Source: an uncultured Eubacteriales bacterium
Lineage (GTDB): Bacteria > Bacillota > Clostridia > Oscillospirales > CAG-382
DNA: 45,903 bases
Direction of reading: 5' to 3'
Assembly: GCA_900548115.1 (NCBI GenBank)
Contig: URJL01000014.1
Location: 1-45,903 of the forward strand
Part shown: one piece after another, positions 16,828 through 26,696 of the stretch
How positions within the stretch are numbered: the first letter of the stretch is position 1
Layout of the letters: every line of letters starts with the position of its first letter
The notes under the pieces: generated by a model
Told to the model about the DNA's origin: nothing
Database searches by the model: none
Seen by the model: the letters and a program-made list of their open reading frames with translations, nothing else
Made by a program: the position numbers and the translations under genes

Positions 16828-18252
16828 TCACTCCTTGAAGAAATCAATTGCCGCGTAAAAGGCAATTTCGATCGCCTTTTCTCCGTCGGAAACGGTCATG
16901 CCGTCGCGCGGCTCCGAAAAAAAGGGAATGCACAAAATGCCGTTTTCGTCGCAGACTACGGGAACGCTTTCCCGTTTGCCGATCGGTAAGGCTTGAGCGG
17001 AAAAGACTTTTTTCAAAAGTCGGCTCATGCCGCCGATGCAGATCCGGTCCCGGCTTTGGCGGTTTCGCGCATACAAACTTGCTACGATTATATCATATCG
17101 CACGAATATTTTTTCATATATTTTGTAAACATTATTTTCAATTTTCAACACTTTCGGTGTTTCGGATGGCTGCATCCCGTCCTGCTCCTTCAGAACCAAA
17201 ACAAAATCTTCTCGGATTTTATTCTGTCCGATTTTCAGCGGAATATGGAAGGAAGCGTCTTCTTTCGAACGATTCCGCGCGGGGAATTTTTCCCGCGTCA
17301 CAAAACGCATTGCTCCGTCATGCAAAACAAAACGCTTATTTTCAAGATCTGCCGCACCTTCGCCTTTTTGCAAAACATGCAGGATCGTTTCGATCTGTGC
17401 ACCCGTGACGCGCCGTTCGGGGTTGTTTTCGCGGCAAAGACGCGTGATGTACCGCTGTGCAAGTGAGGGCGGAAGAGCGGCGATATCTTTCGCCGAAAGC
17501 GATTTCTCCGCAGGGGAGGGCAGTTGCTTTTCAAAATATTTCCGATCGCATAAAGCGCTGTCCGAAAGGCGGCGAAGCGCCGTCTCGAGTGACGGATTCA
17601 GCTCCTTTAAAAGCGGGAGCACGCGGCGGCGGAGATAATTGCGCCGTATGTTCTCGTCAAAATTTGTTTCGTCGGTGACAAAATTCTGTTTCAGCGACGC
17701 AAGATATTCTTCGACTTCGGGGCGGGAAACAAGATAGAGCGGGCGTATGATATTTTCGCGCACGGGCGGAATTCCGCACAGACCGTCGGCGGAACAGCCC
17801 GTACACAAATTGAAAAGCACCGTTTCGGCGTTGTCCGAAAGGGTGTGTGCCGTGGCAATGCGGGGGCAGCTCAGCCGCCCCGCCGTTTCCTTCAGAAGCC
17901 GATAGCGCTCGCTTCGCGCAACCATTTCAAGGCTCTCTCCGCGCACCGCGGATAGGGTCGGCACATCGGTGTGGCAGGCAAAAAACGCAACGCCGAAATT
18001 TTCGCAGAGCGCTCGACAAAAATCCTCATCCCGATCGGCGTTTTCGCGAATGCCGTGGTTCACATGACAGGCGAAAAGTGTGAACGAAAGCGATTTTGAA
18101 AGCGACAGAAGGCTCAAAAGCAGCGCGGTCGAATCGGCGCCGCCCGAAAGCGCCGCCAAAACCCGATCGTTTTTTAAGATCATTCCCTGCGACCGAATCG
18201 CCTTTTTTACTTTTTCTTCAAAGGCAAAAATCGCGTTTTTATCCTTCGCCAT
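16828..18252 (-). CDS. tilS: tRNA(Ile)-lysidine synthetase
   Basis: 474 residues. Uses ATP and lysine to turn C34 of the CAU-anticodon tRNA-Ile into lysidine. The PP-loop SGGADST is at 36-42, followed by CHVNHGIRENADRDEDF and ATAHTLSDNAETVL. A C-terminal TilS domain ends with the redox-like SEPRDG stretch. ATG at 18252 overlaps the dnaB end by 14 bases, implying coupling. tilS next to ftsH is the Bacillus arrangement, here without hpt between them. Confidence 0.95.
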   Translation of the reverse strand: MAKDKNAIFAFEEKVKKAIRSQGMILKNDRVLAALSGGADSTALLLSLLSLSKSLSFTLFACHVNHGIRENADRDEDFCRALCENFGVAFFACHTDVPTLSAVRGESLEMVARSERYRLLKETAGRLSCPRIATAHTLSDNAETVLFNLCTGCSADGLCGIPPVRENIIRPLYLVSRPEVEEYLASLKQNFVTDETNFDENIRRNYLRRRVLPLLKELNPSLETALRRLSDSALCDRKYFEKQLPSPAEKSLSAKDIAALPPSLAQRYITRLCRENNPERRVTGAQIETILHVLQKGEGAADLENKRFVLHDGAMRFVTREKFPARNRSKEDASFHIPLKIGQNKIREDFVLVLKEQDGMQPSETPKVLKIENNVYKIYEKIFVRYDIIVASLYARNRQSRDRICIGGMSRLLKKVFSAQALPIGKRESVPVVCDENGILCIPFFSEPRDGMTVSDGEKAIEIAFYAAIDFFKE

Positions 18253-19585
18253 GCGTCGTATCCACCGAAATAAACTTTGTATACTGACCGTACCAGCCGA
18301 GATCGGCTTTGCCGGTCGCGCCGTGACGGTTTTTGGCAATAATGACCTGCGCCACGTTTTCCTTGGCGGGGTCGTCCTTGTAATAATCCTCACGATAGAG
18401 GAACAGGATGACATCGGCATCCTGCTCGATCGCGCCCGAGTCGCGCAGATCGGACGCCATCGGTGTCTTGTCGGTTCGTCCCTCAACGCCGCGGTTCAGC
18501 TGGGCGCAGGTGATGACGGGAACTTTTAAGTCTTTGGCAAGAAGCTTTAAATTTCGCGATATTTCGCCGATCTCCTGAACGCGGTTGTCGTTTTTGGTAT
18601 CTGACTGCATGAGCTGCAGATAGTCGATGATGACAAGTCCCAGATTCTTCACGCGGCGCAGCTTTGCCTTCATGCCGGTGACGGTGATGCCTGTCGTGTC
18701 GTCGATCAAAATGTCGGTCTCGGAAAGGACGGCGGCGGCGCGGGCAAGGTTTGCCCAGTCGTTGTCCTCCAGCTCGCCCGAACGCATTTTGTAGCTGTCG
18801 ATCAGTGCTTCACTCGAAAGCATACGCGAAACGATCTGTTCGTTCGACATTTCGAGCGAGAAGATGGCGACGGCTTTTTTCTGTTTGCACGCGACGTTGG
18901 CGGCAATATTCAGACAAAACGCCGTTTTACCCATACCGGGGCGGGCTCCGACGACGATAAGGTCGGCGGGACCCATTCCGATGAGCATTTTATCGATTCC
19001 GCTGAAATAGGTCGGGATACCCATCGCCGCTTCTTTGTCGGTGATCAGCTCCTGAAGATGCGCATAATGCTGTACAATGATGTCACGAATATGCGAAAAG
19101 CCCTTGGTGTTGACGTCCGAGGCGATATTGAAGATCTTTTGCTCGGCGCTGTCGATGATGTTCGACACGTCTCCCTCGGCGGCATATCCCATCTCGCTTA
19201 TTTCCTCGGCGGCATGGATCAGCTTGCGAAGCATGGACTTGTCGCGGATGATCTTGGCATAATCGGTAATGTTGGCGGCGGAGGGAACGGCGTCGGCAAG
19301 CAGCATGATATAGCTTTTTCCGCCCGCCTCGTCGTAGTCGCCGGATTTTACCAATATGTCGAGCAGCGTTACCACATCGATACTGCGGCTCTGCAGAAAA
19401 AGCGACTGCATGGCTTCGAAAATGTGCGCATTCTGTTCGAGATAAAAGTCGTCCGAGCGGACAATGTTGGCGATATCCTTAAAACGTTCGGGGTCGATCA
19501 GCAACGCGCCCAAAAGCGATTGCTCCGCCTCGACCGACATGGGAAGCCGCCGCGCAACATCGTTTGTCAGAAGTTCCTGCACCAT
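18239..19585 (-). CDS. dnaB: replicative DNA helicase
   Basis: 448 residues, the hexameric 5'-3' helicase of the replication fork (DnaC in Bacillus naming). The N-terminal helical domain with EAEQSLLGALLID starts near residue 18; the RecA-like motor has Walker A GARPGMGKT at 213-221, MSNEQIVSRML, the Walker B-like VIIDYLQLM, and ADLRDSGAIEQDADVILFLYR. No intein. ATG at 19585 has AAGGA eight bases upstream, overlapping the end of rplI; more upstream codons are open but lie in rplI. Follows rplI as in most Bacillota. Confidence 0.97.
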   Translation of the reverse strand: MVQELLTNDVARRLPMSVEAEQSLLGALLIDPERFKDIANIVRSDDFYLEQNAHIFEAMQSLFLQSRSIDVVTLLDILVKSGDYDEAGGKSYIMLLADAVPSAANITDYAKIIRDKSMLRKLIHAAEEISEMGYAAEGDVSNIIDSAEQKIFNIASDVNTKGFSHIRDIIVQHYAHLQELITDKEAAMGIPTYFSGIDKMLIGMGPADLIVVGARPGMGKTAFCLNIAANVACKQKKAVAIFSLEMSNEQIVSRMLSSEALIDSYKMRSGELEDNDWANLARAAAVLSETDILIDDTTGITVTGMKAKLRRVKNLGLVIIDYLQLMQSDTKNDNRVQEIGEISRNLKLLAKDLKVPVITCAQLNRGVEGRTDKTPMASDLRDSGAIEQDADVILFLYREDYYKDDPAKENVAQVIIAKNRHGATGKADLGWYGQYTKFISVDTTHGEG

Positions 19586-19589
19586 TTTA

Positions 19590-20039
19590 TCAGTCCTTGG
19601 AGGCGACAACGACCGAAAGCTTGCCGGTTACATCGGGATGAAGCTTTACTTCCAGCGTGTAGGTGCCGTATGCCTTGATGGCGGAATCCAGCTCGATCTT
19701 GCGCTTGTCGATGTCGATATCAAACTGCTTTTTCAGCTCCTCTGCAATTTCCTTTGCGGTGATGGCGCCGTAAAGACGGCTGTCCGCACCCGAGCTTGCA
19801 TAGATCTTGACCGTAATGCCCTGAAGCTTTACGGCGTTTTCCTGTGCGGTTTTCTTTTCCTCGGCAAGCTTGTGCTGCTTTGCCTCTTCCTTGGTTTTGA
19901 TCTCGTTCATGATCGCGGGCGTAAGCTCCGCCGCAAGCTTGCGGGGAAAGAGAAAATTGCGGGCATAACCGTCCGAAACGGTGACAACATCGCCCTTTTT
20001 GCCTTGTGCGCGAACATCCTGTAACAATAATACCTTCAT
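19590..20039 (-). CDS. rplI: 50S ribosomal protein bL9
   Basis: 149 residues, the usual size. MKVLLLQDVRAQGKKGDVVTVSDGYARNFLFP is the N-terminal RNA-binding domain; a long connecting helix (about 45-75) and the C-terminal domain follow. bL9 sits at the base of the L1 stalk and influences frame maintenance. GGAGG precedes the ATG at 20039. The yybS-gdpP-rplI-dnaB order is conserved in Bacillota. Confidence 0.97.
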   Translation of the reverse strand: MKVLLLQDVRAQGKKGDVVTVSDGYARNFLFPRKLAAELTPAIMNEIKTKEEAKQHKLAEEKKTAQENAVKLQGITVKIYASSGADSRLYGAITAKEIAEELKKQFDIDIDKRKIELDSAIKAYGTYTLEVKLHPDVTGKLSVVVASKD

Positions 20040-20096
20040 GATGAGTACCTCCGATAGTTATATGAATTTCGGTTTTTCGTTTGTATTTTGCGCATC

Positions 20097-22103
20097 TTAC
20101 GCTTTTTTGTCGGAAAGACGCTTATCGATCGCGCCCTTTAATGCCTGTTCCGCTTCCGCAAGCGAACAGTCGCGCAAAAGCGCGCCCGCCGCGTCGAAAT
20201 GACCGCCGCCGCCCAGCTGCTCAAGGATCCACTGTACATTCAAGCTTCCGTTCGAACGGGCGGAAATGTTGATATCCCGACCGATCGGCGCGAGAACGAA
20301 GCTCGCTTCGACCTCGGAAATGTTCAAAAGACGGTCGGCGCATTGCGACGATACAAGCTTTGCACGGCTTGCCGATTCGGCGGCGATTTCGCACCGCGCG
20401 ATCGCGATCGAATCGCGGTACAGATAAAAGTTGTTTTCCAGTTTGGTCTCGAGCTTAAAATCGGTAAGGTCGGTTCGGAAATAAACCTGCGCGTCATCCG
20501 GCTCAGCGCCGAGCGAACGCAGATACAGCGCTGCGGAAAAGGTCTTGACGCCGGTATTCTTGCGGAAATTCTTTGTGTCGAGAATGATACCTGCCAGAAG
20601 CAGTTCCGATTCGATCTTGGTAAGCGTTCCTACCGGCAAAAGACATTCGACAAGCTCGGTCAGAAGCTCGGACGCCGACGAAGCCGACGGCTCAATATAG
20701 GCAAGCTTCGGCGGAAGGGTATATTCCTCCTGCGTTTTGCGGTGATGGTCGAGAATACAATAGTTTACACAGTTTTCGTAGATCTCGCGCGATTCGAAAA
20801 GTTCGGGATTGTTGACGTCGCAAATGATGAGCAGCGTGTCCGAACGGAGCATATCCTGTGCGCTCGGCGCATCGGTGAAAAGATCCTGATAATACGTGTG
20901 TCCGCGCATGCGGTTGAAGATCGGCTTTAAGTTTGCGTCATGCAGATTGATGACAATCTTCGCTTCTTTTCCGAGATAGGTTGCAATGCGCGCCACGGCG
21001 ACGCACGAGGCGATGCTGTCGTGATCGCTGCACTTGTGCCCCATGATCAGAACGTTTCCGCTTTGTCCGATCAGATGTGAAAGCTCGCCCGCCATAACGC
21101 GGGAGCGGACCTTGGTCTTTTTCTGTACGCTTTTGGATTTTCCGCCGTAATACTCGGTCGAGCCTTCGGTGCGCAGTACCGCCTGATCGCCGCCGCGCTG
21201 AAGTGCAAGCTCAAGCGCCGCCTGTGCCGATGCCTCTTTTGCGCCGAAGCCGCCCTTGACCGTCGTTATACCGATCGACGCCGTGATCGGAACGACCGAT
21301 TCTTCGGACTCAAGCTCACGGATGGTATCGAGAATGTCAAATTTGGCATTCAAGACTTCCTCGAGCTTTCGTTCCTCAAAGATCAAAAGATATTTGTCGC
21401 GCTCGTATTCCTTTACAAGGCCCGAAAGGCTTTTTGCCCATTCGGAGATTGCCTCCGCCGCCTTTGCCGACACACTGCGGTAATTGTCCTGTGAGAACTG
21501 CACGGCGTCGCCGATGTTGTCGAGCATAATGAAGGCGACGACGGCGTTTTGTTCCATAAGCTCACGCCGAGCCGAGAGAAGGGGGGATATGTCGTCAAAC
21601 ACGACCATGCAGAAGCTTTTGGCACCCGAATTGAGCTTGTAGCCCGAAAGCTCGTAATCGATCTCGCGGAATGCCATCGTAAAGGTCGCACCGCTTTTCA
21701 GCTGGGAAAGACGCGCCACGGTCAGCGAGGAATTTACGACCTCCGCGGCATTTTTCCCGTACAGCGAGCGTCCCGAGCCGGAGGCGGCGAGAAAGGCATT
21801 GTTGTACCAGATCAGCTTTCCGTCGTCCGAGAGGATCGCGATGGGCATGCGGAAATGAATGACGAAATCAAGCGTTATGCCGAGAATGGTGCTGCCCTCC
21901 GCCAAAAGCCCGTCGGTTTTGCGGTCACGCTGCACGATAAAGAAGGCGGCGACACCGTATAAAAGGATGAGGGCACATCCGATCGCCCATAAAACCGGTC
22001 GGAAAAAACCGCAGATCAGCGTATAGACCGCCAGTACGGCGATGGCAAAGAATATGCTTTTGCGCCACGTTACGGCTTTGAGCTGTTCCAACAGATCCTT
22101 CAT
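20097..22103 (-). CDS. gdpP: cyclic-di-AMP phosphodiesterase GdpP
   Basis: 668 residues. Hydrolyses c-di-AMP to pApA, setting potassium and wall homeostasis. Two N-terminal membrane spans (about 17-35, 38-57), a PAS-like domain (75-170), a degenerate GGDEF domain (175-315) and the DHH/DHHA1 phosphodiesterase. The manganese ligands are present: His356, Asp360, Asp362, Asp429, D452-H453-H454, and the Asp of ILDTKNF; GGGGHFDAAGA closes the DHHA1 part. ATG at 22103 lies 12 bases after AAAGGAG; the upstream ATG at 22133 has no ribosome site. Confidence 0.96.
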   Translation of the reverse strand: MKDLLEQLKAVTWRKSIFFAIAVLAVYTLICGFFRPVLWAIGCALILLYGVAAFFIVQRDRKTDGLLAEGSTILGITLDFVIHFRMPIAILSDDGKLIWYNNAFLAASGSGRSLYGKNAAEVVNSSLTVARLSQLKSGATFTMAFREIDYELSGYKLNSGAKSFCMVVFDDISPLLSARRELMEQNAVVAFIMLDNIGDAVQFSQDNYRSVSAKAAEAISEWAKSLSGLVKEYERDKYLLIFEERKLEEVLNAKFDILDTIRELESEESVVPITASIGITTVKGGFGAKEASAQAALELALQRGGDQAVLRTEGSTEYYGGKSKSVQKKTKVRSRVMAGELSHLIGQSGNVLIMGHKCSDHDSIASCVAVARIATYLGKEAKIVINLHDANLKPIFNRMRGHTYYQDLFTDAPSAQDMLRSDTLLIICDVNNPELFESREIYENCVNYCILDHHRKTQEEYTLPPKLAYIEPSASSASELLTELVECLLPVGTLTKIESELLLAGIILDTKNFRKNTGVKTFSAALYLRSLGAEPDDAQVYFRTDLTDFKLETKLENNFYLYRDSIAIARCEIAAESASRAKLVSSQCADRLLNISEVEASFVLAPIGRDINISARSNGSLNVQWILEQLGGGGHFDAAGALLRDCSLAEAEQALKGAIDKRLSDKKA

Positions 22104-22154
22104 GAAAACGCGCTTCTCCTTTCCGATAGTCATACTGTTTTTTTGATTGAATTT

Positions 22155-23243
22155 TTATTTTCGGTTCGGATGCCGAACCTCGTTGTTTAAGGTGTACAGC
22201 ATTCCCAAAAGAATGAGGATTGTCGTCCCGAGGTTGCCGAGCAGGACGGCAAGAACCGTTCCGCCGGTCTGGATTGCACGGAGCGCCGCTTTGGAAAGTC
22301 CGCGCCTTTCAAAAAATGCCCCGATCTGCTTCACACCGCACAGCATGAAGCCGGGCGAGAGGATATAGGCGATATTGCGGCAGTAAAGATAAGCGTTCCC
22401 CCGCGCGAAAAGCATTCCGAGCGATACGATAAAATAGCAGAACAGCGAGACCGACGAAAGCGTGATCTCAAAGGGAACACCCGCGAAAGGCTCGCGAACC
22501 TTCAAAAGATTGCAGAAGCCCTTGAACAGCGACGCGGTAAGATAAGAAAGAGTCAAAAACAGAACCGTGAGAAGAGCAGGGGACAAATATTTGGTCTGCA
22601 GGGCCGTATACCGCACGGCGTCCGAGAGCGACTCGAGCGTCACGGCGTTGTCGGGGAGCGCGCCGAGCAGCGCGTCGGAAAATCCCGGCGTGGAATAAAG
22701 CGCCGAAAGCTGAGACAGCGCCTCCTTTTCGACCTGCGAAAAAGCGCCGTTTATTGCGGCGGAAAAATCAAATTCGGGGTGAAACAGCCGAAAGATCAGA
22801 CACAAAAGAAAGACGTAGCCCCACAAAGCGACCGTACATCGGGAAACCGCCGAGGTTTTGGCGCGGCGCTTGTCTTCGACCGATACGGCGGCGAAAAGGC
22901 AAAACGCCAGAAGCCCCGCAAATAAAGCGCCCACCGCACGGTAGCCGTTCATTGTCACGATCAGTGACGAAAGCGCGCCGCACACCGAGAAAAGCAGGGA
23001 AAAGCTTTTTCGGCGAAGGCAATACGCGGCATACAGCGCCGCGGTCGGCGCGGCGAGAAAAACCGTGCTTACGGAATCGAGCACGCCGCACGCCGTACAA
23101 AGGAAGAGTAAAATGAAGGAAAAAACGAGATCGGTCGGGCGAAGCTCTTTTACGGGAAAAAGCTTCGGAACGCGCTGTCCGTTCGGATCCTCCGACGGCT
23201 CGTTTCCCGTTTCATCGGCAAAAATCAAGGAATATCGTTTCAA
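22155..23243 (-). CDS. YybS-like polytopic membrane protein (DUF2232)
   Basis: 362 residues, mostly hydrophobic, with eight or so membrane spans and a charged cytoplasmic start. Place directly before gdpP matches yybS of Bacillus, a DUF2232 protein of unknown function; the sequence GNAYLYCRNIAYILSPGFMLCGV near residue 280 resembles the family end region. TTG at 23243 is the likely start since GAAGGAG lies eight bases upstream. Assignment leans on topology and synteny. Confidence 0.75.
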   Translation of the reverse strand: MKRYSLIFADETGNEPSEDPNGQRVPKLFPVKELRPTDLVFSFILLFLCTACGVLDSVSTVFLAAPTAALYAAYCLRRKSFSLLFSVCGALSSLIVTMNGYRAVGALFAGLLAFCLFAAVSVEDKRRAKTSAVSRCTVALWGYVFLLCLIFRLFHPEFDFSAAINGAFSQVEKEALSQLSALYSTPGFSDALLGALPDNAVTLESLSDAVRYTALQTKYLSPALLTVLFLTLSYLTASLFKGFCNLLKVREPFAGVPFEITLSSVSLFCYFIVSLGMLFARGNAYLYCRNIAYILSPGFMLCGVKQIGAFFERRGLSKAALRAIQTGGTVLAVLLGNLGTTILILLGMLYTLNNEVRHPNRK

Positions 23244-23289
23244 AAGAATATCTCCTTCGGGCAAAAGCTTTTCGCCCGCTTTTTGTAAT

Positions 23290-25548
23290 TTAAAAATCCA
23301 GTTTTACCTGACGTGCGTTGATGTCGTAATCCTCCAAAAGACTGCCCGTGCTGGGAAGCTTTGCCTTGCGGTATTTGGAGAAGCGCTTCATTTCTTCGCT
23401 GCCGTCGTCAAAAAATTCTTCGACCGAGCGCACCGTGATGCCCTTTTTCAGAGTGAATACGAAAACGCCCGCCGACGAGCGCGTCGTCTTGACTGCCAGT
23501 TGGTCGGAATTTACGATCACGGCTTTGCCCTGCGTCGAGGTCAGCATAAATTCGCGCGACGGTTTTCGACTCTCCTTTTCGGGAACGAAAAACGCGCCGA
23601 CAAGCGGGCTGTCGTCGCCGTAGGCGGCGGTCAGCTTTTTGCGGTTGGTCTTGGTCTCGTAAGCCGAGATCGGAATCATGACCGCCTTGCCGTTTTCGAA
23701 GAAGAAGGCGATATGCCCCTTGTAATCGTGCGCGGGAATCAGGCAGACCAAGCCTTCACCTTCGTCAAAGTTCAGCTTTGCGGGGGCAAAATCGCCGAGC
23801 GCGGACGGCTTTACCGTGTCGAAATCGTCCGCTTTGGCTTTATAGACCTGACACTTGTCGCTGAAGAACAAAAGCTCGCATTCGCTGTCGGTGTCGGTCC
23901 TCAGAACGACAAAATCGCCGTCCTTCAGCTTTCCGTCGTCGGCTGTGCTGTTTTTCGACGGGAGCATTTTTTTGAAATATCCCTCGTGCGTCATGACGAG
24001 CGTTACGGGATAGACCTCTTTTTCGGGTTCGCCGCTCACGGGTTCGTCCTCGGGGAAAATCAGCTGTGTGCGGCGGGGAGCACCGTATTTTTTCTTGATC
24101 TCGAGAAGCTGGCGGGAAATGACCGTGTGGATTTTTTTGGGGGAGGAGAGCTTATCCTCCAGATCGGCAATGTTCTTTTCCAGCTCTTCGGTTTCGGCGG
24201 TGCGCTTCAAAATGTATTCGCGGTTCAAATTGCGCAGTTTTATTTCGGCGATGTATTCCGCCTGCAGTTCGTCGATACCGAAGCCTGCCATGAGGTTCGG
24301 GATGACCTGCTTTTCGCTTTGCGTCTCACGGATGATGCGGATCGCCTTGTCGATGTCGAGCAAAAGCTCGCGCAGACCGTAGAGAAGATGAAGCTTTTCT
24401 TTCAGGCGGCAAAGGGTGAAATACAGCTCGCGCTTGACGCATTCGGTGCGCCATGCGATCCATTCGGAGAGGATCTCCCGCACGCCGATGGTTTTCGGGC
24501 TTCCGCCGATGAGCACATTGAAATTGCACGGGAAGGAATCCTCGAGCGGAGTTGAACGGAAAAGCTTGCTCATCAGCTTGTCGGGGTCGCCGCCGCGCTT
24601 TAAATCGATGGTGAGCTTCAAGCCCTGAAGATCGGTCTCGTCGCGCACATCGGAAATTTCCTTGAATTTTCCTTCTTTAACAGATTTTGTGATCTTGGCA
24701 ATAATCGCCTCGACGGTCGTTGTGTAGGGGATCTGCGTGATCTCGATGCAGTTTTCCTTGCGGTCGTAGGTGTGGCGCGCACGAACACGGAACGAGCCGC
24801 GTCCCGTCTCATAGATGCCGCGCAGCTGTTCCTTATCGTAGAGCAAAAGTCCGCCCGTCGAAAAGTCGGGGGCTTTGACGATCTCGGTAAGATCGACGTT
24901 CGGATCTTTCATAAGCTCGATCGTCGCGTCGCAGATCTCGGCAAGATTGAAGGAACAGATATTGGTCGCCATGCCGACCGCGATGCCGAGGTTTGCCGAC
25001 ACCAAAATGTTCGGGAAAGCCGTCGGAAGAAGAGTCGGTTCTTTGGTCGTGCTGTCGTAGTTGTCGACAAAATCCACCGCATCCTTGTCGATTCCGCCGA
25101 AGATCGTCTCGCAGAATTCGTCGAGCTTGCATTCGGTGTAACGCGACGCGGCATATGCCATGGTCGAATAGCGCTTGCCGAACGAGCCCTTGGAATCGAT
25201 GAAGGGGTGAAGAAGCGAATCGTTTCCGCGTGTCAGGCGCACGAGCGTTTCGTAGATGGCGGCGTCACCGTGCGGATTTAAATGCATGGTCGCACCGACG
25301 ACGTTGGCGGACTTTGTACGCGCGCCCTTCATCAATCCCATTTCATACATGGAATAAAGAAGTTTACGCTGAGAGGGCTTAAAGCCGTCGATCTCCGGAA
25401 TGGCGCGGGAGATGATGACGCTCATGGCATAGGGCATATAATTGATACGCAGTGTATCGGTTATGGCCTGATCTTCGACGGGCGCCGGCGGCAAAAGCTC
25501 GCTTTGCAGATTTTTGCTTTTTTTCTTTGCGGATTTTTTTTCAGCCAT
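23290..25548 (-). CDS. type IIA DNA topoisomerase A subunit (GyrA/ParC paralogue)
   Basis: 752 residues. Breakage-reunion subunit with the active tyrosine Tyr137 (SRYTEC), NPHGDAAIYETLVRL at 91-105, and a C-terminal part with only weak beta-pinwheel blades and no GyrA box that I can see, so closer to ParC in kind. At the quinolone-binding positions it has Ala96 for the usual Ser83 and Glu100 for Asp87 (E. coli numbering). No B subunit is nearby; its partner must be encoded elsewhere. ATG at 25548 has AAAGGAAA upstream; it follows ruvB by 49 bases. Gyrase and topoisomerase IV cannot be told apart with certainty here. Confidence 0.9.
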   Translation of the reverse strand: MAEKKSAKKKSKNLQSELLPPAPVEDQAITDTLRINYMPYAMSVIISRAIPEIDGFKPSQRKLLYSMYEMGLMKGARTKSANVVGATMHLNPHGDAAIYETLVRLTRGNDSLLHPFIDSKGSFGKRYSTMAYAASRYTECKLDEFCETIFGGIDKDAVDFVDNYDSTTKEPTLLPTAFPNILVSANLGIAVGMATNICSFNLAEICDATIELMKDPNVDLTEIVKAPDFSTGGLLLYDKEQLRGIYETGRGSFRVRARHTYDRKENCIEITQIPYTTTVEAIIAKITKSVKEGKFKEISDVRDETDLQGLKLTIDLKRGGDPDKLMSKLFRSTPLEDSFPCNFNVLIGGSPKTIGVREILSEWIAWRTECVKRELYFTLCRLKEKLHLLYGLRELLLDIDKAIRIIRETQSEKQVIPNLMAGFGIDELQAEYIAEIKLRNLNREYILKRTAETEELEKNIADLEDKLSSPKKIHTVISRQLLEIKKKYGAPRRTQLIFPEDEPVSGEPEKEVYPVTLVMTHEGYFKKMLPSKNSTADDGKLKDGDFVVLRTDTDSECELLFFSDKCQVYKAKADDFDTVKPSALGDFAPAKLNFDEGEGLVCLIPAHDYKGHIAFFFENGKAVMIPISAYETKTNRKKLTAAYGDDSPLVGAFFVPEKESRKPSREFMLTSTQGKAVIVNSDQLAVKTTRSSAGVFVFTLKKGITVRSVEEFFDDGSEEMKRFSKYRKAKLPSTGSLLEDYDINARQVKLDF

Positions 25549-25597
25549 TCGATCGATTTCCTTTCCCGTTTTTTGTACGGATCTTCGTTTTAAAAGG

Positions 25598-26680
25598 TTA
25601 TTTGTTGTCAAAAAGACTCGGTGCGGAATGCGCGCTTTCCCCGTAGGGAAGTCCGAGATGTTCGTATGCCCGCGCCGTGGCACAGCGTCCGCGCGGGGTG
25701 CGGTTCAAAAAGCCGAGCTGTAAAAGATACGGCTCGTACACGTCCTCGAGCGTGACGGCTTCCTCGCCGATGGTCGCCGAGAGCGTTTCAAGTCCGACGG
25801 GTCCTCCGCCGAAAAAATTTATGATCGCCGTAAGCATGCGGCGGTCGATCGCGTCGAGACCGAGCGAATCGATCTCGAGCATTTTCAAAGCGCCGTCCGC
25901 CATTTCGCGGGTGATAACGCCGTCGCCCTTGACCATGGCGTAATCGCGCACGCGCTTGAGAAGACGGTTGGCGATACGCGGCGTTCCGCGGCTGCGGCGG
26001 GCAATTTCCAGCGCACCGTCCTTTTCGATGGGCATTTCGAGAATGCCCGCGCTGCGCGTGACGATCTCGGAAAGCTCGTTTTCGTTGTAAAGCTCAAGAC
26101 GAAGAAGATGACCGAAGCGGTCGCGCAGGGGCGAGGTCAGCTGTCCCGCGCGGGTCGTCGCGCCGATGAGCGTAAAATGCGGGAGCGGCAGGCGGATGCT
26201 GCGTGCCGAAGGACCCTTGCCCATGATGATGTCGAGGTTGAAATCCTCCATGGCGGGATACAGTATCTCCTCGACCTGACGGGGCAGACGGTGAATCTCG
26301 TCGATGAACAGAACGTCGTTTTCCTTAAGATTGGTGAGCAGTGCGGCAAGATCGCCCTGCTTTTCGATGGCGGGACCCGACGTTATGCGGATTCCCGCGC
26401 CCATTTCCGACGCGATGATCGCCGAAAGGGTGGTCTTTCCGAGTCCGGGCGGACCGTGCAGCAGAATATGGTCAAGACATTCGCCGCGCATTTTGGCGGC
26501 TTCCATCGAAATGGCAAGCTTTTCCTTGACCCGCTCCTGACCGATGTATTCCGCAAGGGTCTTCGGACGGAGCGAAACGTCGGTATCGCCGTCCTCGGTA
26601 AGCTCGCGGGAGGAGAGAATGCGACTTTCGAAATCAAAGTCGTTTTCTTCAAAATCCGGACTGCGTGTACTTTTGATCAA
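25598..26680 (-). CDS. ruvB: Holliday junction branch-migration ATPase RuvB
   Basis: 360 residues. AAA+ motor that, with RuvA, drives Holliday junctions. LRPKTLAEYIGQ, Walker A GPPGLGKT at 76-83, DEIH at 127-130, ATTRAGQLTSPLRDRFG, and the winged-helix QLGFLNRTPRGR near the end are all present. The start is TTG at 26680 with AAAGGAG seven bases upstream. It follows ruvA by 16 bases. Confidence 0.97.
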   Translation of the reverse strand: MIKSTRSPDFEENDFDFESRILSSRELTEDGDTDVSLRPKTLAEYIGQERVKEKLAISMEAAKMRGECLDHILLHGPPGLGKTTLSAIIASEMGAGIRITSGPAIEKQGDLAALLTNLKENDVLFIDEIHRLPRQVEEILYPAMEDFNLDIIMGKGPSARSIRLPLPHFTLIGATTRAGQLTSPLRDRFGHLLRLELYNENELSEIVTRSAGILEMPIEKDGALEIARRSRGTPRIANRLLKRVRDYAMVKGDGVITREMADGALKMLEIDSLGLDAIDRRMLTAIINFFGGGPVGLETLSATIGEEAVTLEDVYEPYLLQLGFLNRTPRGRCATARAYEHLGLPYGESAHSAPSLFDNK

Positions 26681-26696
26681 AGCCGTTCTCCTTTCG

